Shown: positions 10,327 through 20,990, counted from the stretch's first letter. The stretch: DNA of 64,000 bases from Symbiodinium natans (GCA_905221605.1 CAJNDS010000526.1:54860-118859), one strand, 5' to 3'. The notes: generated by a model from the sequence alone, not told the origin. Translations and numbers: made by a program.

Positions 10327-11060
10327 AAGCCATCGGCTGGCAGTAGGGTTGGGTTTCTCTTGTTGTCTTTGCTTCGGGATGTGCCTGCTGCAAACTTCAG
10401 TGGCAGGATGCCGGTGCCCATCGTAGGGCTCCTGATAGACCAAATTTGAATTCGAACTCTCAAGTCGGGGCATGTTGTCTGGCAATCACATCGGCTGCGC
10501 ATCGATAAAGCTCCAAGCCTTCGTTTGGATCATGTGTTGCCGAAGCTGTCAGACTTCCCCCGCACCCCGGCAAAATTGATGCATGAAAAAAAACCAAGCC
10601 ATTCGGGGTCAGCCCCCAACCGACCCAAACACCTCTGAGCAGTTCCGCGGAACGAACCCCAACTTAGGACCCATCCGAAAAGTGCGCTCCAAGCGAGAAC
10701 TGGTACAAAAGTGGTAGAAAGCAAAAGACTTCCCAACTTTAGCTCCGAGGATTACTCAGTACTTCGCCAGAAGGAGGCCGGAGGTTCTGGAGGTTCTGCA
10801 CGGCTCAGAAGGCTTTTGCGCAACGCGTTTCATTAGATCACCATCTTGTTGCATTAGTATCTTCTGGTTCTTACGGCACTATACACTTCTATGATTTGAT
10901 GATTGTATGATTATATGGTTCTGTGCTTATACGAGTCTATGACAATACTAGATTGTTATGTTTTCATATTAGTATATCACCTTTACTGCTATACTCAGAA
11001 ATTATTGCATCTCCGTATCAATATGCCAATATAGCCGTTGACTAAGCAGGCCTGGATTTG
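10327..11060. other. No supported gene; AT-rich tail
   Basis: 10860-11040 is AT-rich with TATGATT-type units (TGATTTGATGATTGTATGAT). No exon seen. Confidence 0.4.
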
Positions 11061-11079
11061 ATGATGGCTTCGTGCGCAC

Positions 11080-11220
11080 AACGAGCGATGTCGTGTGCGG
11101 AGGCGGACGCTGTTCTACTTGGACCACTACCGGTACCAGTACAAGTTTCGGCGAGAGCATTTCGACCGGCGGAAGTATCAGGAGTGTATAGTCTCAGATG
11201 TCAGATTGCGTTGGCAAGGA
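11080..11220 (+). CDS. Candidate exon, unrecognised
   Basis: A plus frame through here is rich in aromatic and basic residues (LFYLDHYRYQYKFRREHFDR, then RKYQECIVSD) and is unlikely by chance, though a second plus frame is open too. It lies upstream of a CCCTAAA array. No family recognised. Confidence 0.4.
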
Positions 11221-11348
11221 ATGATCAACATCCCCATGGCATCCATGACAACGCACAGATTCAGCCTCCTGTCAGGAGCCCATGTACGTCGAGAGCTACA
11301 CCACACCAGAGTTCCGAACCTCTTCCACGCGTTGGCTGCAACGGGGCT

Positions 11349-11471
11349 CCCTAAACCCTAAACCCCCTAAGCCCTAAACCCCAAACCCGAAACCCTGAAC
11401 CCTAAACCCCCTAAACCCGAAAACCTAAACCCTAAACCCCCTAAGCCTTAAACCCTAAACCCTAAACCCCA
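11349..11471 (-). repeat. Telomeric array with variants
   Basis: About 17 CCCTAAA units, several expanded to CCCCCTAAA or altered to CCCGAAA and CCTTAAA. Confidence 0.92.
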
Positions 11472-11583
11472 GCTCTCGAAATCCCATCATAGAAGCAGCA
11501 CTCCAGCATCCGCGGGTTAGTTGAGTCACTTGTGCCCTTTGGTGCCCCAGATCTCCGGTGATGGGCAGCTTGAAGTTCTAAAT

Positions 11584-11616
11584 AGGGTTTAGGGTTTAGG
11601 GTTTAGGGTTTAGGGC
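11584..11616 (+). repeat. Telomeric array (TTTAGGG)4-5
   Basis: Perfect units; opposite orientation to both neighbouring arrays. Confidence 0.9.
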
Positions 11617-11727
11617 TACCTTCTGTGTACCATAGCCTCGTAGCATGCTGGATGCTAGGTATACCCAACAGGCACCTTCAGTTCGTAGAGTAGCCAGCAG
11701 CGATGATGACACTCTTGTTGTGCAAGA

Positions 11728-11776
11728 ACCCTAAACCCTAAACCCGGCCCTAAACCCTAAACCCTAAACCCTAAAC
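11728..11776 (-). repeat. Telomeric array (CCCTAAA)n
   Basis: Six units interrupted once by CCGGCC. Confidence 0.9.
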
Positions 11777-11881
11777 ACTGGCCTGCCAGGATTTCCTGGG
11801 CTTTGGCCGGGGAAGTTCGGCTATCCCCAGCTGCCGGTCCACATCCCAGATGGGAGTTTTCCAAAAACAACTCCAAAAAAA

Positions 11882-11955
11882 GGGGGGTACCTTTTTGGGG
11901 TCCTTGGTATAAGGGGATCCTACCATTTAGGGGTCTTTCTTATCGTAAACCCCCA
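11882..11955 (+). repeat. G-run dispersed element, copy 2
   Basis: G run, GTACC, then AGGGGATCCTACCATTTAGG and TTATCGTAAACCCCC, matching the block order of the copy at 106-182. Confidence 0.55.
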
Positions 11956-12026
11956 GATGAGCAGAAAGGCTTCCGTGAAGGTCACTGCTTGCCACGGCCG
12001 AGGCGAGCTTGGAACACAAACCGCTT

Positions 12027-12216
12027 CAAGACTCTTTGCAAGGCCTCCGTGAGGGAAGGGTGGGAAAGGGCCCATGTTCAGCTGGAGGGGTTTGTGAAGC
12101 AGCTGAAGAGCCCCCTGAAGCAACAAGAAGCTCGGTGGGTTGGAGGCGAAGACCTCAGGAACTCCAGATCCAACTCCCGAGATTCAAGAGTCGCCGCAGA
12201 AGGCAGCATGATATGA
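12027..12216 (+). CDS. Candidate C-terminal exon, unrecognised
   Basis: A plus frame reads as a charged, helix-prone segment (SVREGWERAHVQLEGFVKQL, then a Ser/Arg-rich tail) and ends at a TGA at about 12214. It lies between the G-run element and a CCCTAAA array. Upstream exons were not linked. Confidence 0.35.
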
Positions 12217-12226
12217 GGCCACGCCA

Positions 12227-12256
12227 CCCTAAACCCCAAACCCTAAACCCTAAACC
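12227..12256 (-). repeat. Telomeric array (CCCTAAA)4
   Basis: Four units, one CCCCAAA. Confidence 0.88.
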
Positions 12257-12262
12257 TCAGGT

Positions 12263-12538
12263 TCAAGTCCTCAGCTCAGTGCCCTGCCTTTTGCAGGTGA
12301 AGAGAGCAGCCCCCCGAAGGGACCCAAGATAATGCCAGCGCGACGGGGGTTGCGAGGCATCGAGTGACGGAAGCAAAAGCTCAGCGAAAGTCATGGGGTC
12401 ATAGAGATATGAGCAGTCAGGTTGAAAGACAACCTCCTGATATCTCAAAAACCGTTTAGGAGGGAAGGGCCTCGGAAACAATGTGGCGGTTGCCACCCCG
12501 CTGGTCGAGCATTGCAGCCCTGGTAGCAGTCCGCACAA
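12263..12538 (-). CDS. Candidate minus-strand exon(s), unrecognised
   Basis: The minus frame is open for 91 codons with a balanced composition (FLRYQEVVFQPDCSYLYDPM, then TFAELLLPSLDASQPPSRWH). It could hold one internal splice. No domain recognised. It may belong with the minus-strand exon at 13503-13762. Confidence 0.35.
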   Translation of the reverse strand: MCGLLPGLQCSTSGVATATLFPRPFPPKRFLRYQEVVFQPDCSYLYDPMTFAELLLPSLDASQPPSRWHYLGSLRGAALFTCKRQGTELRT

Positions 12539-13470
12539 ACAAAAGTTCCATTACATATGCATGGTTTCATCTGTTTATCTATTGAGTTATTTGTTGCATT
12601 ATTGTATTATATGATGGCAGGCACGAGTCTAGGCCTAAGCCTGCTCTGCTAGATTGGACGCCGCTGGCCAAGCGGGCAGAAGTTTCACATCCCCGGCGCA
12701 AAAACATGCAAAAGCGTACCGAAAGAAGGAACCAAGGCCAATGAGTCTGGACTCTACCGGTCTCTAACGGGTTTGGGGTATGTTCAGGGTTAAGCCAGGG
12801 CTGAGGAGATGGTGGGCGAGCTGGTCCAGCCACACGTTTATGCATCGAGGGTCCGCATGTGTTCGAGCTGCTGGAGAGGTTGTGGTCATCCATGTTTACA
12901 TGCTGTCTAGCTGCACAGGCACGCAGCCGGGAACACTATAAAGCACCGAATCTCGATCTCGCAATGCAGACTGGCCGTTGAAACCGTCTCCACCCTCTGG
13001 CCCCTGTCGGCCCGCTTGCACCGATTGCGTCCAACGGCCCTGCCTCTTGAAGGTTGCTTCCACCGATCAGCCTTGCAGACACTTGCCCCCAGAGGCCAAG
13101 GGGACGGCCGGCAATCTCATGAGCCGTCCTGAACGACGCACTGTAGGCGACCTCAAATGGTTTGGATCATAATTTCCTCTTTTTGTTCTTTTCGATCTTC
13201 CGTTCGGTACGAGTAGTAGTCCTCAACTGCTGTTCGCGGGCGGCTGAGGTTTTAGGAAGGTTGGGGCTTAGGGTTTCCCTATGCATTTGCCTGTGAGGAT
13301 ATCCAAAATGCACCCCTTCTGCGTTCGGAGCCGGATGACATTTAGTCACATCCGGTATGGAAGGCATGATCTATAGGTTCTGCTGCCTTCAGGATGGTGC
13401 TAGAGCGGGCCTGCCAAAGTTCATCGTTTGCTTCACAGCCCAAACAGGGTCCCAGGCGAGGCTGTTGACA
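12539..13470. other. No supported gene
   Basis: Short frames only; an AT-rich stretch lies at 12545-12615. Confidence 0.4.
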
Positions 13471-13478
13471 ATTTCAGA

Positions 13479-13502
13479 ACCCTGAACCCTAAACCCTAAA
13501 CC
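13479..13502 (-). repeat. Telomeric array (CCCTAAA)3
   Basis: Read on the minus strand it is GGTTTAGGGTTTAGGGTTCAGG and follows directly on the 3' end of the exon at 13503-13762. Confidence 0.88.
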
Positions 13503-13762
13503 CTGTTTTCCATGAGCTCTCCCTGCGCAGCCAAATTTTCCCAGTCCATGTCTTGTAGCTCGTGCACCAAGGATGCCGAGTATTGCCCTACATTGACGGG
13601 CGTGGCGTCAGAGCAAACCCATAAATCCAGCACAGACAGCTCAGACATGTGGCTGGAAGAACCCTCATGGCACAGAACATGCAGCACACCATCGGACAAC
13701 TCGAGAATGCCGCAAAGCACCAGCAAGCACCTCTTAGCACCGTAGGCGCCTTTTGCCTTTGC
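13503..13762 (-). CDS. Candidate exon ending at telomeric repeat, unrecognised
   Basis: On the minus strand, CCGACCAG|GCA opens a frame of about 86 codons with strong protein character (GAYGAKRCLLVLCGILELSD, MSELSVLDLWVCSDATPVNV, LVHELQDMDWENLAAQGELM). It ends AACAG, immediately followed by GGTTTAGGG. The acceptor fits AG|G, and a donor would be the telomeric G|GTTTAG. If unspliced, the frame stops inside the array. No family recognised. Confidence 0.5.
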
Positions 13763-13770
13763 CTGGTCGG

Positions 13771-14060
13771 CTAGTAAAGGCACATAGTAGCTTCGTACCA
13801 CCTAAAGAGGCATTTTCCGAGCTCCCCACTTAAGAGATCCTCGTGTCTCGTGGGTGTGAGCCAATCTTCCGGGGTTGAGGCCGGACTTGGCAGAGTGGCT
13901 TCTTCTGTTCTGCTGATCTCTGGGATGATCTCCGGGGTGCGTAGCGTGCGTTGCTTCGACTTGTAACTTGCACCCAAGTCCTCAAAGGGTGGTGCCAGGA
14001 GTGTGTAGCACGGAGTCGGAGTTTGTATCTTGAATCGAGCCACAGAACGTCACATTATTC
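13771..14060. other. No supported gene
   Basis: A minus frame (13771-14043) is open but not protein-like. Confidence 0.35.
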
Positions 14061-14066
14061 AGAAGC

Positions 14067-14100
14067 GGTTTAGGGTTTAGGGTTAAGGGTTTAGGGTTTA
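14067..14100 (+). repeat. Telomeric array (TTTAGGG)n
   Basis: Four to five units with one TTAAGGG variant. Confidence 0.88.
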
Positions 14101-14102
14101 GA

Positions 14103-14240
14103 TTGAGAGCCCTAGAACTCAATCGCCACAAATGTGGGACCCAAGTCCAGGTTGCCCCATGCAGCAACGCCATGTCCATGGACCTGCAAGCCAACCCTGC
14201 CGCGTTCTTGGCTTTTGTAGTCATGTACACGTTAAGCACT
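14103..14240 (+). CDS. Candidate exon, unrecognised
   Basis: Plus frame open across the piece between a telomeric array and a MITE fragment (LRALELNRHKCGTQVQVAPC, then MDLQANPAAFLAFVVMYTL). No splice sites fixed; no family recognised. Confidence 0.35.
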
Positions 14241-14248
14241 GAAGGGGC

Positions 14249-14308
14249 TGATAAGTGGGTTATAAGTACAGTTACAATAGGTTAACAAGTATCATGAACC
14301 TCCAAGTA
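14249..14308. mobile_element. MITE-like element, copy 3 (right half only)
   Basis: Matches the right half of copy 1: TATAAGTACAGTTACAA, then GGTTAACAAGTATCATGAAC and CTCCAAGTA. The left end is missing. Confidence 0.8.
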
Positions 14309-14974
14309 AGCAACCTAAGAAACTTGAAGCCTGGACAGTTTCGGCCTTTTTGCAGTATCTGTCGACCAAATTGCTCAGATTTTCTTGGATGCCGCTGCAC
14401 AACCTTTCGCTCGAACCCCGGCACCACAGACCCGAAAGCGTGACTTGAAGAGGTCAATGAGATCCTGTATGTGAGCTTCAACCAGGTCCGCGGTGCGGGG
14501 AATCCAGCAGGGTGCTTCCGGAGCCGGCAATGAACGAAGCTAAGTGGCTCAAATTCAACAAGGTGCAGCTTCATAGAACTGCGTTTCAGCAAGCCCAGGG
14601 CATCTCTGAGCGTTCAAGGCCGATACATGTAAACATATTGTACTTCGCCGCATTTCAGCCCCCAATCATTGCGAGTCATTGCGAGGATTTCACCTGCTTC
14701 GTCTGCGGCACAGAGAGCGGATTCCGCGTCTACAGTGCGGACCGGAGCTGCAAAAGAGTAGCATCCGCTCTATATTATTGTACATCATTATGTCTTCCTG
14801 TGGCTGAATATATGTATATGTATATTTACTTTGATTACGGACAGCAAAAATCATGATACATGCAGTATCGATCCTGATTGAATAATCACCTGTGTCCATT
14901 GAGGACCCTTTCCACCTCACTTTCCGAAGAGATTTCGAGGAGCCCAAGTGCAGGGAGGTTCCCAGCTGAAGAGA
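14309..14974. other. No supported gene
   Basis: Short frames only. ATGTATATGTATATTTAC at about 14812 is a simple AT stretch. Confidence 0.4.
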
Positions 14975-15002
14975 CTTAGGGTTTAGGGTAAAGGGTCTAG
15001 GG
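14975..15002 (+). repeat. Degenerate telomeric array
   Basis: Two good TTTAGGG units and two altered ones. Confidence 0.7.
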
Positions 15003-15062
15003 CCATGTAAAGCCCAGAGATGAGTCATGCGGGCCACCAGGAAACGCGGCCCACACATTTTT

Positions 15063-15122
15063 AAACCTTAAACCCCTTAACCCCTTAAACCCCTAAACCC
15101 CTAAACCCTAAATCCTAAGCCC
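15063..15122 (-). repeat. Degenerate telomeric array
   Basis: CCCTTAAACC, CCCCTAAA and CCCTAAA units mixed, in CCCTAAA orientation. Confidence 0.8.
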
Positions 15123-15251
15123 AAGTTTAAGTTTGCAGTGTGAGCACCGGAGGATGGCAGCGGCTTGGGGATCGTTTGCATGCTGGTGGCCCGGCTCAGT
15201 TTTTTCGACCGTTGTGTAGGTTCTACGCACATTGCAATTCACAACCAAAGA

Positions 15252-15293
15252 GGGGTTTTAGGGTTTAGGGGTTTAGGGATGTATAGGGTTTAT
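15252..15293 (+). repeat. Degenerate telomeric array
   Basis: TTTTAGGG, TTTAGGGG and TATAGGG variants. Confidence 0.75.
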
Positions 15294-15297
15294 GGGA

Positions 15298-15541
15298 GGC
15301 CAATTACAGAGCCAGAACGCCCCGTGAGTTGCTGGGTCCGGAAATCCGTCAGTCCATCAGAGAGAATTTGGGACTTCTGGCACTTTGCAGCAACATGCTT
15401 CTTGCCTCCCTTCGCCCTGCCAGTTCCGGACGAACATCTTGGCCTTCTCGGGGGGCGGAAAAAATCCGCGGTTTCAACCCCACAAGGCTCGAGCGCTTGA
15501 TTTGCTGCCTTGCCTTTCTCTTTCTCAGCAACAGCCTCCTA
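15298..15541. other. Exon-like patch, strand unclear
   Basis: Both strands are open. On the minus strand, TTTAG|TAG|GAGGCTGTTGCTGAG would place an AG|G acceptor at the end of the next telomeric array and open a Lys/Glu-rich frame. Evidence is not enough to assign a gene. Confidence 0.3.
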
Positions 15542-15583
15542 CTAAACCCTAAACCCTAAACCCTAAACCCTAAACCCTAAACC
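15542..15583 (-). repeat. Telomeric array (CCCTAAA)6
   Basis: Six perfect units. Confidence 0.95.
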
Positions 15584-15618
15584 GTCCACGGCCCTAAAAC
15601 CCCAAGCCCTGCTTTGAG

Positions 15619-15711
15619 AGCTTGCCTTGGAAGGTTGTGCTTTGGGATGATCGGCACACCCGGGTCATGGCCGAGCTCAGCTTCAAGACAACCGTGAAGT
15701 CTGTGAGGCAG
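15619..15711 (+). CDS. Candidate exon ending at telomeric repeat, unrecognised
   Basis: Plus frame LPWKVVLWDDRHTRVMAELS followed by FKTTVKSVRQ, ending in CAG at 15709-15711, with GGTTTAGGG directly after. The composition is strongly protein-like, and the two other plus frames contain stops. The telomeric array would provide the donor (G|GTTTAG). No family recognised. Exons at 16593 and 17247 lie on the same strand and may belong to the same gene. Confidence 0.5.
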
Positions 15712-15822
15712 GGTTTAGGGTTTAGGGTTTAGGGTTTAGGGTTTAGGGTTTAGGGTTTAGGGTTTAGGGTTTAGGGTTTAGGGTTTTAGGGTTTTAGGGT
15801 TTTAGGGTTTAGGGTTTAGGGT
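15712..15822 (+). repeat. Telomeric array (TTTAGGG)15
   Basis: Fifteen or so units, nearly perfect, three with an extra T. It begins exactly at the end of the exon-like frame. Confidence 0.96.
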
Positions 15823-15855
15823 TCCGGGGCTCTCAAGGAAACGTTTAGGTACCTC

Positions 15856-15900
15856 TACTTGGAGGTTCATGGTACTTACTCACCAATTATAATTGTACTT
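15856..15900. mobile_element. MITE-like element, copy 4 (left half only)
   Basis: TACTTGGAGGTTCATGGTAC, then ACCAATTATAATTGTACTT, broken off at a C13 tract (15907-15919). Confidence 0.82.
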
Positions 15901-15906
15901 GTTTGC

Positions 15907-16192
15907 CCCCCCCCCCCCCACAATTTGTCTTAAACTTCTCCCCTCACATCTGTCTCTTCAATATCTCCTAATTCCCTCCCCCTAAAAAGAGAGAGAGAGA
16001 GAGAGAAATCCATCCTTTCAATTTCGTTGGTCTCCTCGACCTCATATTTATGAGAAATCCAGACCCTCATGATACTACCTGAGGGGGTTGGTGTCGGGCG
16101 GGAGGGGGGGGGGGGAGGGGGTGGGGTGGGGGGGAAATCAAGAAGCAACCAAAAACTAAGAAGTTTTGGCCCCAAGCCTGAAGTACCCCCAA
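15907..16192. repeat. Simple-sequence cluster (poly-C, GA, poly-G)
   Basis: C13 tract, a (GA)9 run at about 15988-16006, and G-rich 16081-16135. Between and beyond them nothing coding is seen. Confidence 0.85.
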
Positions 16193-16558
16193 TTTCTTAG
16201 TTTAGTCTTGCTATCTCTCTTCGCGCTCCCAACCAGGGGTCTTCGGGCTGAGGGTTGTCGTTTATGAACCCACTGAGTTCTTCAGCAGTGCTGTCCTGTA
16301 GTAGTACACTCTGCGTATTAGGAGAGGTTTGGGAGCTGACAATGGCTTATAGATTCTCAGGGCTTGGTGAGAGCGACTGCAATTCGCAGTCTGGGGCCTT
16401 TGTCGTCTTGGTGAGTGTGGAGTCCCGTCCTGGTTTGAGCCGTTCCACTTTCGAGCTGTCAGATGCTGTCCAGGCTCCGGCGGGACCTGGTGGTCGTGGC
16501 CACTCTGAACAAGGCAGGGTCCAGATGTCAGTTGGTAAAGCAGCATTGTAAGGATTGC

Positions 16559-16583
16559 AACCCTAAACCCTAAACCCTAAACT
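16559..16583 (-). repeat. Telomeric array (CCCTAAA)3
   Basis: Three units; ten bases downstream an AG|G acceptor opens the exon at 16593. Confidence 0.9.
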
Positions 16584-16592
16584 CGTTCTGAG

Positions 16593-16674
16593 GTGTGGGT
16601 GTATGGCTTCAAGACTCTGAGCCTCCTGGACTCAATCGAGACCACAGACAACCCCAAGGGCCAGGAGCCCAGGG
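16593..16674 (+). CDS. Candidate internal exon between two telomeric arrays
   Basis: CTGAG|GTG opens the frame VWVYGFKTLSLLDSIETTDN followed by PKGQEPR, which ends at a G|GTGAGG donor. Both splice sites fit the AG|G...GT pattern of the reconstructed genes. A CCCTAAA array lies 10 bases upstream and a TTTAGGG array 26 bases downstream, so telomeric DNA would be in both flanking introns. No family recognised. Confidence 0.5.
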
Positions 16675-16700
16675 GTGAGGAGTCATGGCGCTGACGCACA

Positions 16701-16759
16701 TAGGGTTTAGGGTTTAGGGTTTAAGGGTTTAGGGTTTAAGGGTTTAGGGTTTAGGGTTT
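16701..16759 (+). repeat. Telomeric array (TTTAGGG)8
   Basis: Eight units, two with an extra A. MITE-like copy 5 begins seven bases later. Confidence 0.94.
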
Positions 16760-16765
16760 CGGGTC

Positions 16766-16906
16766 TACTTGGAGGTTCATGGTACTTGCTAACCAATTAT
16801 AACTTACAACACCCACTTATAAGCCACTTAAGTGCCCCAATATGGTTTTACGTACAGTTAGAAGTACAGTTACACGTGGTTCATAAGTACCATGAACCTC
16901 CAAGCA
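16766..16906. mobile_element. MITE-like element, copy 5 (full length)
   Basis: Left end TACTTGGAGGTTCATGGTAC, right end complementary and finishing CCTCCAAGCA. The inner part shares AATATGGTTTTACGTACAG-type sequence with copy 1. Confidence 0.88.
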
Positions 16907-17246
16907 CTCGACTTCCTAGCTTCGGACTCCCTTTCGACACGTTGGACGAAACTTCTTCTGAAGAGCTTCCCCGTCCCAGTCACCAATCCAGCAATGTTGG
17001 GTGCCAAGGTTTGTGTTACCTCTCGTCTGGAGATCGCATCGTGCTCGTTTGCCCGGGCAGACAGCAGGCTCAAAGTCCAAGAGCGCGGGGTCCGAAAAGC
17101 CACCTCGGCGAATCGGGGCGTTAGATCCGATTCACAGGGCTCTCTCGCAAAACGCGAATTTAGACAAGAGTAGCGATCCTTTCAGCTGGGGCCTGTGTGA
17201 AGGGTTTGAATCGATTTGAATCTGGTCGTGTACAGCTTCTGGTCAG

Positions 17247-17571
17247 GGCAGCGCACTGGTGGTGTTCTATCCGGAGAACTATGGAGACCCCTCCGCCCTG
17301 GACTCGGCACTCTCTGCGCGCACACGGGTTGCTGGATATGCAGAGCTCTCGGCAACTCGGCACCCCTTCGCTGTGCGGAAGGGACATGAGAACAGCCCCC
17401 ACACAGCAAGCAAGTTCAACTTAGCTAAGGCTAAGGCAGCTGAAGCGAGGAAAGCAGAGTGGGCACTGTGGCTTTTAGCTTGCATGGGAGCTGAGGCCCC
17501 AGGGGAGAGGGAGCGCACCATCATCAAGGCTGCTCACGAGACTTGGCGAAATGCAGAATCTCAGCGACATG
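17247..17571 (+). CDS. Candidate long exon, unrecognised
   Basis: TTCTGGTCAG|GGC opens a plus frame of about 108 codons (LVVFYPENYGDPSALDSALS, then an Ala/Lys/Glu-rich part with WALWLLACMGAEAPGERERT and IIKAAHETWRNAESQRH). A possible GT donor lies at CATGCT|GTGACT. The composition is that of a soluble helical protein. No domain recognised. It could continue the exons at 15619 and 16593, but phases were not proven. Confidence 0.5.
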
Positions 17572-17676
17572 CTGTGACTCTGGAACAGTGTTTTTTTTCG
17601 CTCAAAGTAGTGAGACTTGACTTGCCTCTCCTTCGCCCTGTTGCCGCACCTGGCAAACTCGCCGATGAGCACTCGG

Positions 17677-17744
17677 GTTTAGGGTAGGGTTATCGTGTTA
17701 TAGGCCTTTCGGCCGTGGGTTCAGGGTTTACTTACTTAGGGTTT
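17677..17744 (+). repeat. Degenerate telomere-like DNA
   Basis: GGGTTTAGGGTAGGGTT and GGGTTCAGGGTTTACTTACT fragments only. Confidence 0.6.
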
Positions 17745-18780
17745 GGGATATTGGCTCATCGGTTTTTCGGCGGACAGCCCCTGATATATCCTAGCTGTCC
17801 TTGGCTGGTCATCTTCGGCCCGACCGATTCGCGCATCTACCATAGATAGGAAAGGCTAGAGGCATTGGCCCGCCGCAGAATTGCGAATCTAAGGGAGCCG
17901 TCACCCAGCCCCAAAGTGACACAAGAATGTAGGCATGGGCGCAAGGGGGAGTTTCGTTTTTGCCTTTTTCTGCGGAAGAGGGGTACAACAGCAGCAGCAG
18001 CAACAACAACTACTGGACCTGGTTTCGAGGATTGTTTAGCAGCCCGGGAACCCGCCCCGATCCCGCTGATGCCGCTGACCCGCGCCCGGGCTACTTGATG
18101 CCCAGGGGGGTTGGCTGCAAGGTGTACCTGAAACCCTAAACCTGATCGAGCGTTCGGCGCGTGGATTCCATGTGGATGCGGGGCGCTCGGCTGCCAAGAG
18201 CGACTTGGAACGGGATCCCTTTTGCAGTCCTCAGTTTCAGGAATTGACGGGTTCCTGGGCCCGCACCTTGCGCGGGCCTCGCGCAGAGCCACGTTGGGAC
18301 ATCGCAGCGTCACCTTATAGAATCTGCGTTAGACGTTGTTGGCTTCACGTGCTGTTTCCTCCGTCTGCAGCATTGCAGCGTGCTATGCATTCGGCGCTCC
18401 CGGAAGCACAGCATGAGTTTGTGCGGGTGGCTCGACGTGGGTTGGCTGAACCCCTCCAGCATCCTTGGCATCCTACAGCTGCATCTTTCAACCTTCCGAG
18501 CTTCCAAGGACTCCCCCATTGCAGCCATAGCTTTGGATGCAAACTGCACGGCCGGCTCATTTTGCTGCCCTGTAACATGCGGGATCATGCAGAAAAATGC
18601 TGAATTGCGTCTGATTGCTACACTGTGAGGGTTTGTAATTCGTGCAGGTATGTAAGTAATAAGTACTGTACATCCTACCGCACGCCAGGTTCCTTGATTG
18701 CGACGGCATCAGAGAAGGGAACAATAGTTCGAGTGCATGTCGTCGGCTCAGTTTGGGCTAGGGTCTAGAGGCAGAGAATG
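17745..18780. other. No resolvable gene
   Basis: Open frames occur on both strands (minus 17837-18313, plus 18172-18603, minus 18310-18588), one crossing an AGC/AAC trinucleotide run at 17988-18012. None shows agreeing splice sites or a domain. Confidence 0.35.
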
Positions 18781-18789
18781 ACAGACATT

Positions 18790-18875
18790 ATGAGTATAAA
18801 TATAAATATGAGAATATGCATATGAATGTGAATATGCATATAAATGAATATAAATATATTTATATATATCTAGAA
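18790..18875. repeat. AT-rich tandem repeat (ATATGAATATAA-like)
   Basis: Degenerate repeats of TATAAATATG and ATATGCATATAA. Confidence 0.85.
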
Positions 18876-18879
18876 ACAT

Positions 18880-20990
18880 GGCAAGGAAGGGCTATAACCT
18901 CTAATCACCTGGATTCGACCAACCCCTTTGAAGCACACCAAGTCTGTTGTGAGCTTGTGTTGCAGACAGGTTCGGCTTCCTTTGCAGAATTGCTGCTTCA
19001 AACTCCGTCTCATGCCAAGCCTCAGCAGCCTGAAGGAATTGCAGCGTGACGGTCTGGCACAGGCAGTGGCGCATGAGGGCATGTACAGGGTTGTCTGATT
19101 GCAGGGATGCGGGGGCTGTGTTTAGACAAAGAGTACCTCGCATCAATGGACATGGGATGGTATGGGGAGGTCAGTGCTTGCAGAATCCCGGAATTCCGCC
19201 CCTTGCACACGCACCGGAACAATTGCCCCAAAAGACAATGGGACCCTATGTCCGCAAGCCTAAGCTCACATCCTAGATCCAGCCTCCAGCGCCTTGCCCA
19301 AAAGGAGCTGAGAAGGGGCTTGGACAGAGCGGAGGCGGGTGCTGTTTCCACAAGGTTACCCGGTGAGCTCCACATGTGCAAGGGTTGGCTCAGCGATGTG
19401 GTGACGGTGATGGTTTCGGCAGAAGTGCTGTGCTGCATTCTCACCTTGCTGAGGTAGTCTGGCGCTGTCTGTCATGCGATGGATTTGGTGCTAAGGGTCA
19501 GACGGGCAGAGGTTCCTCCGAATGCAAACCATCTAGGGGCAGGGTTACAAATACAGTGCCTATTAGTGCCCCACAAGAACACTCAAAGTTCTGCAGCGCA
19601 AACTGAACCAAGTTGATTAGCGGTTAAGTTGGCCCTTGCACAGATCCCAGCTTCAGAACCAAGACCTTCCAACCTGCTACTCATACTCTCTCCGGGATTC
19701 TCGGCACTCGGGGCCTTCACGGGCTTTTCAGCCATTGTTCATACCACGTGATCTCTCGCTCGCAGATCCACTCCCTCACCTTCTCTCCGTCAGGCCGGGT
19801 ACTAGTGCAGCTATGTTTGTGCGGGTACTTGCGATTTAGCGCATGTTTGTCCACGGCTTCAGTGCCTAGTGCAAGTTACATATTCTAAGCAGACCTGGGG
19901 TCAGAGCTTGCACGCCCAGACTGCAGGATAACGAGGCAAAGGTCGAGCTAAAATCCCTCAGAGTGTTGCCACTGTTGTGACCACCTTTCTGCAAGGTGAG
20001 CGACAGCATTGAACAGTTTGAGCCAGCAATCTAGCTAGGCCCTTGGGATATTATATATTTTCCCTTTTTGGGTCTAAGAGGATCATATTCAGGAAATTTT
20101 TCAGATGGCTTTCAGGGCCATCCTAGTAATCTCGGGGAGGAGGGAGGGCAGGGTCGTGAGCATCTCGCAGGCGAGTATTTGGCCGCCTCTTCGGACAAGG
20201 GAACGGTGCACCTCTTTGCCATCCAGCGGCCAGGAAGCGCGCCAACGCATGGTTCTCGAATCCTTGGATGACTTCACTCACACTGGGTTACGGCATGGAA
20301 CATAGCCATCTGCAGGGAGGATGTTAAAGGAGGGTGGCAGCTGCAATCCCGGGGTGCTCGCAGGCGGAAGTTCCGCCTCATTTGGCTACAGCGCTGAGGC
20401 CCCCAAGAAAAGTATTCAAGCTCAGGCTGAACGTATGTCAGCACACCTGGGGCACGTGCGCTGCGTGCCCCACAGAGTGTGAAGCACCAGCGCAGCACGC
20501 AGCGTGATTTGGCGAAAGGCAAGCACTTCCAATGCGAAGTCAAGCCTGCAGAGACTGCTGGAACCCAAGCACCGTCATTTCGCAAACGTTTGATTTGGCA
20601 AAGGAAGGACCAATCTTGCAATGAGGCGAAGCGGGCTGGGTGGCTTGTGGAGGGAGTTGCAAAGCGAATAGCGCACAATCCAGAAGTTGTGAGACCAGTT
20701 CAGCGTGTTGCTGAGGTCGAGGGTTCTGCCTGTGATGCCGGCAAGATTGATGGGTACTCCACATCCGTGCCTTGTTCATGTGAACCTGTCTATGCAACGT
20801 ATCCTCCGAAGCGAAGCCGGTCCTACTGGCGCTACCACTTCCGCAGCTCCAAATGTTTCCCTGACAGCTGTCAGAGTTCAAGCCTTGATCTGCCGAATGT
20901 TGGACATGATTGAAGCTTCATGCAACAACTCGGCACAGCCGCAAGTACTCAAGTAGCAACTGCTCTGCAATGACAGGCCTATTTTTCCTC
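18880..20990. other. No resolvable gene
   Basis: Frames at 19022-19444 (minus), 19107-19457, 20479-20913 and 20705-20956 (plus) are open but could not be joined by splice sites. The last one ends in a protein-like tail (VRVQALICRMLDMIEASCNN). Confidence 0.35.
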
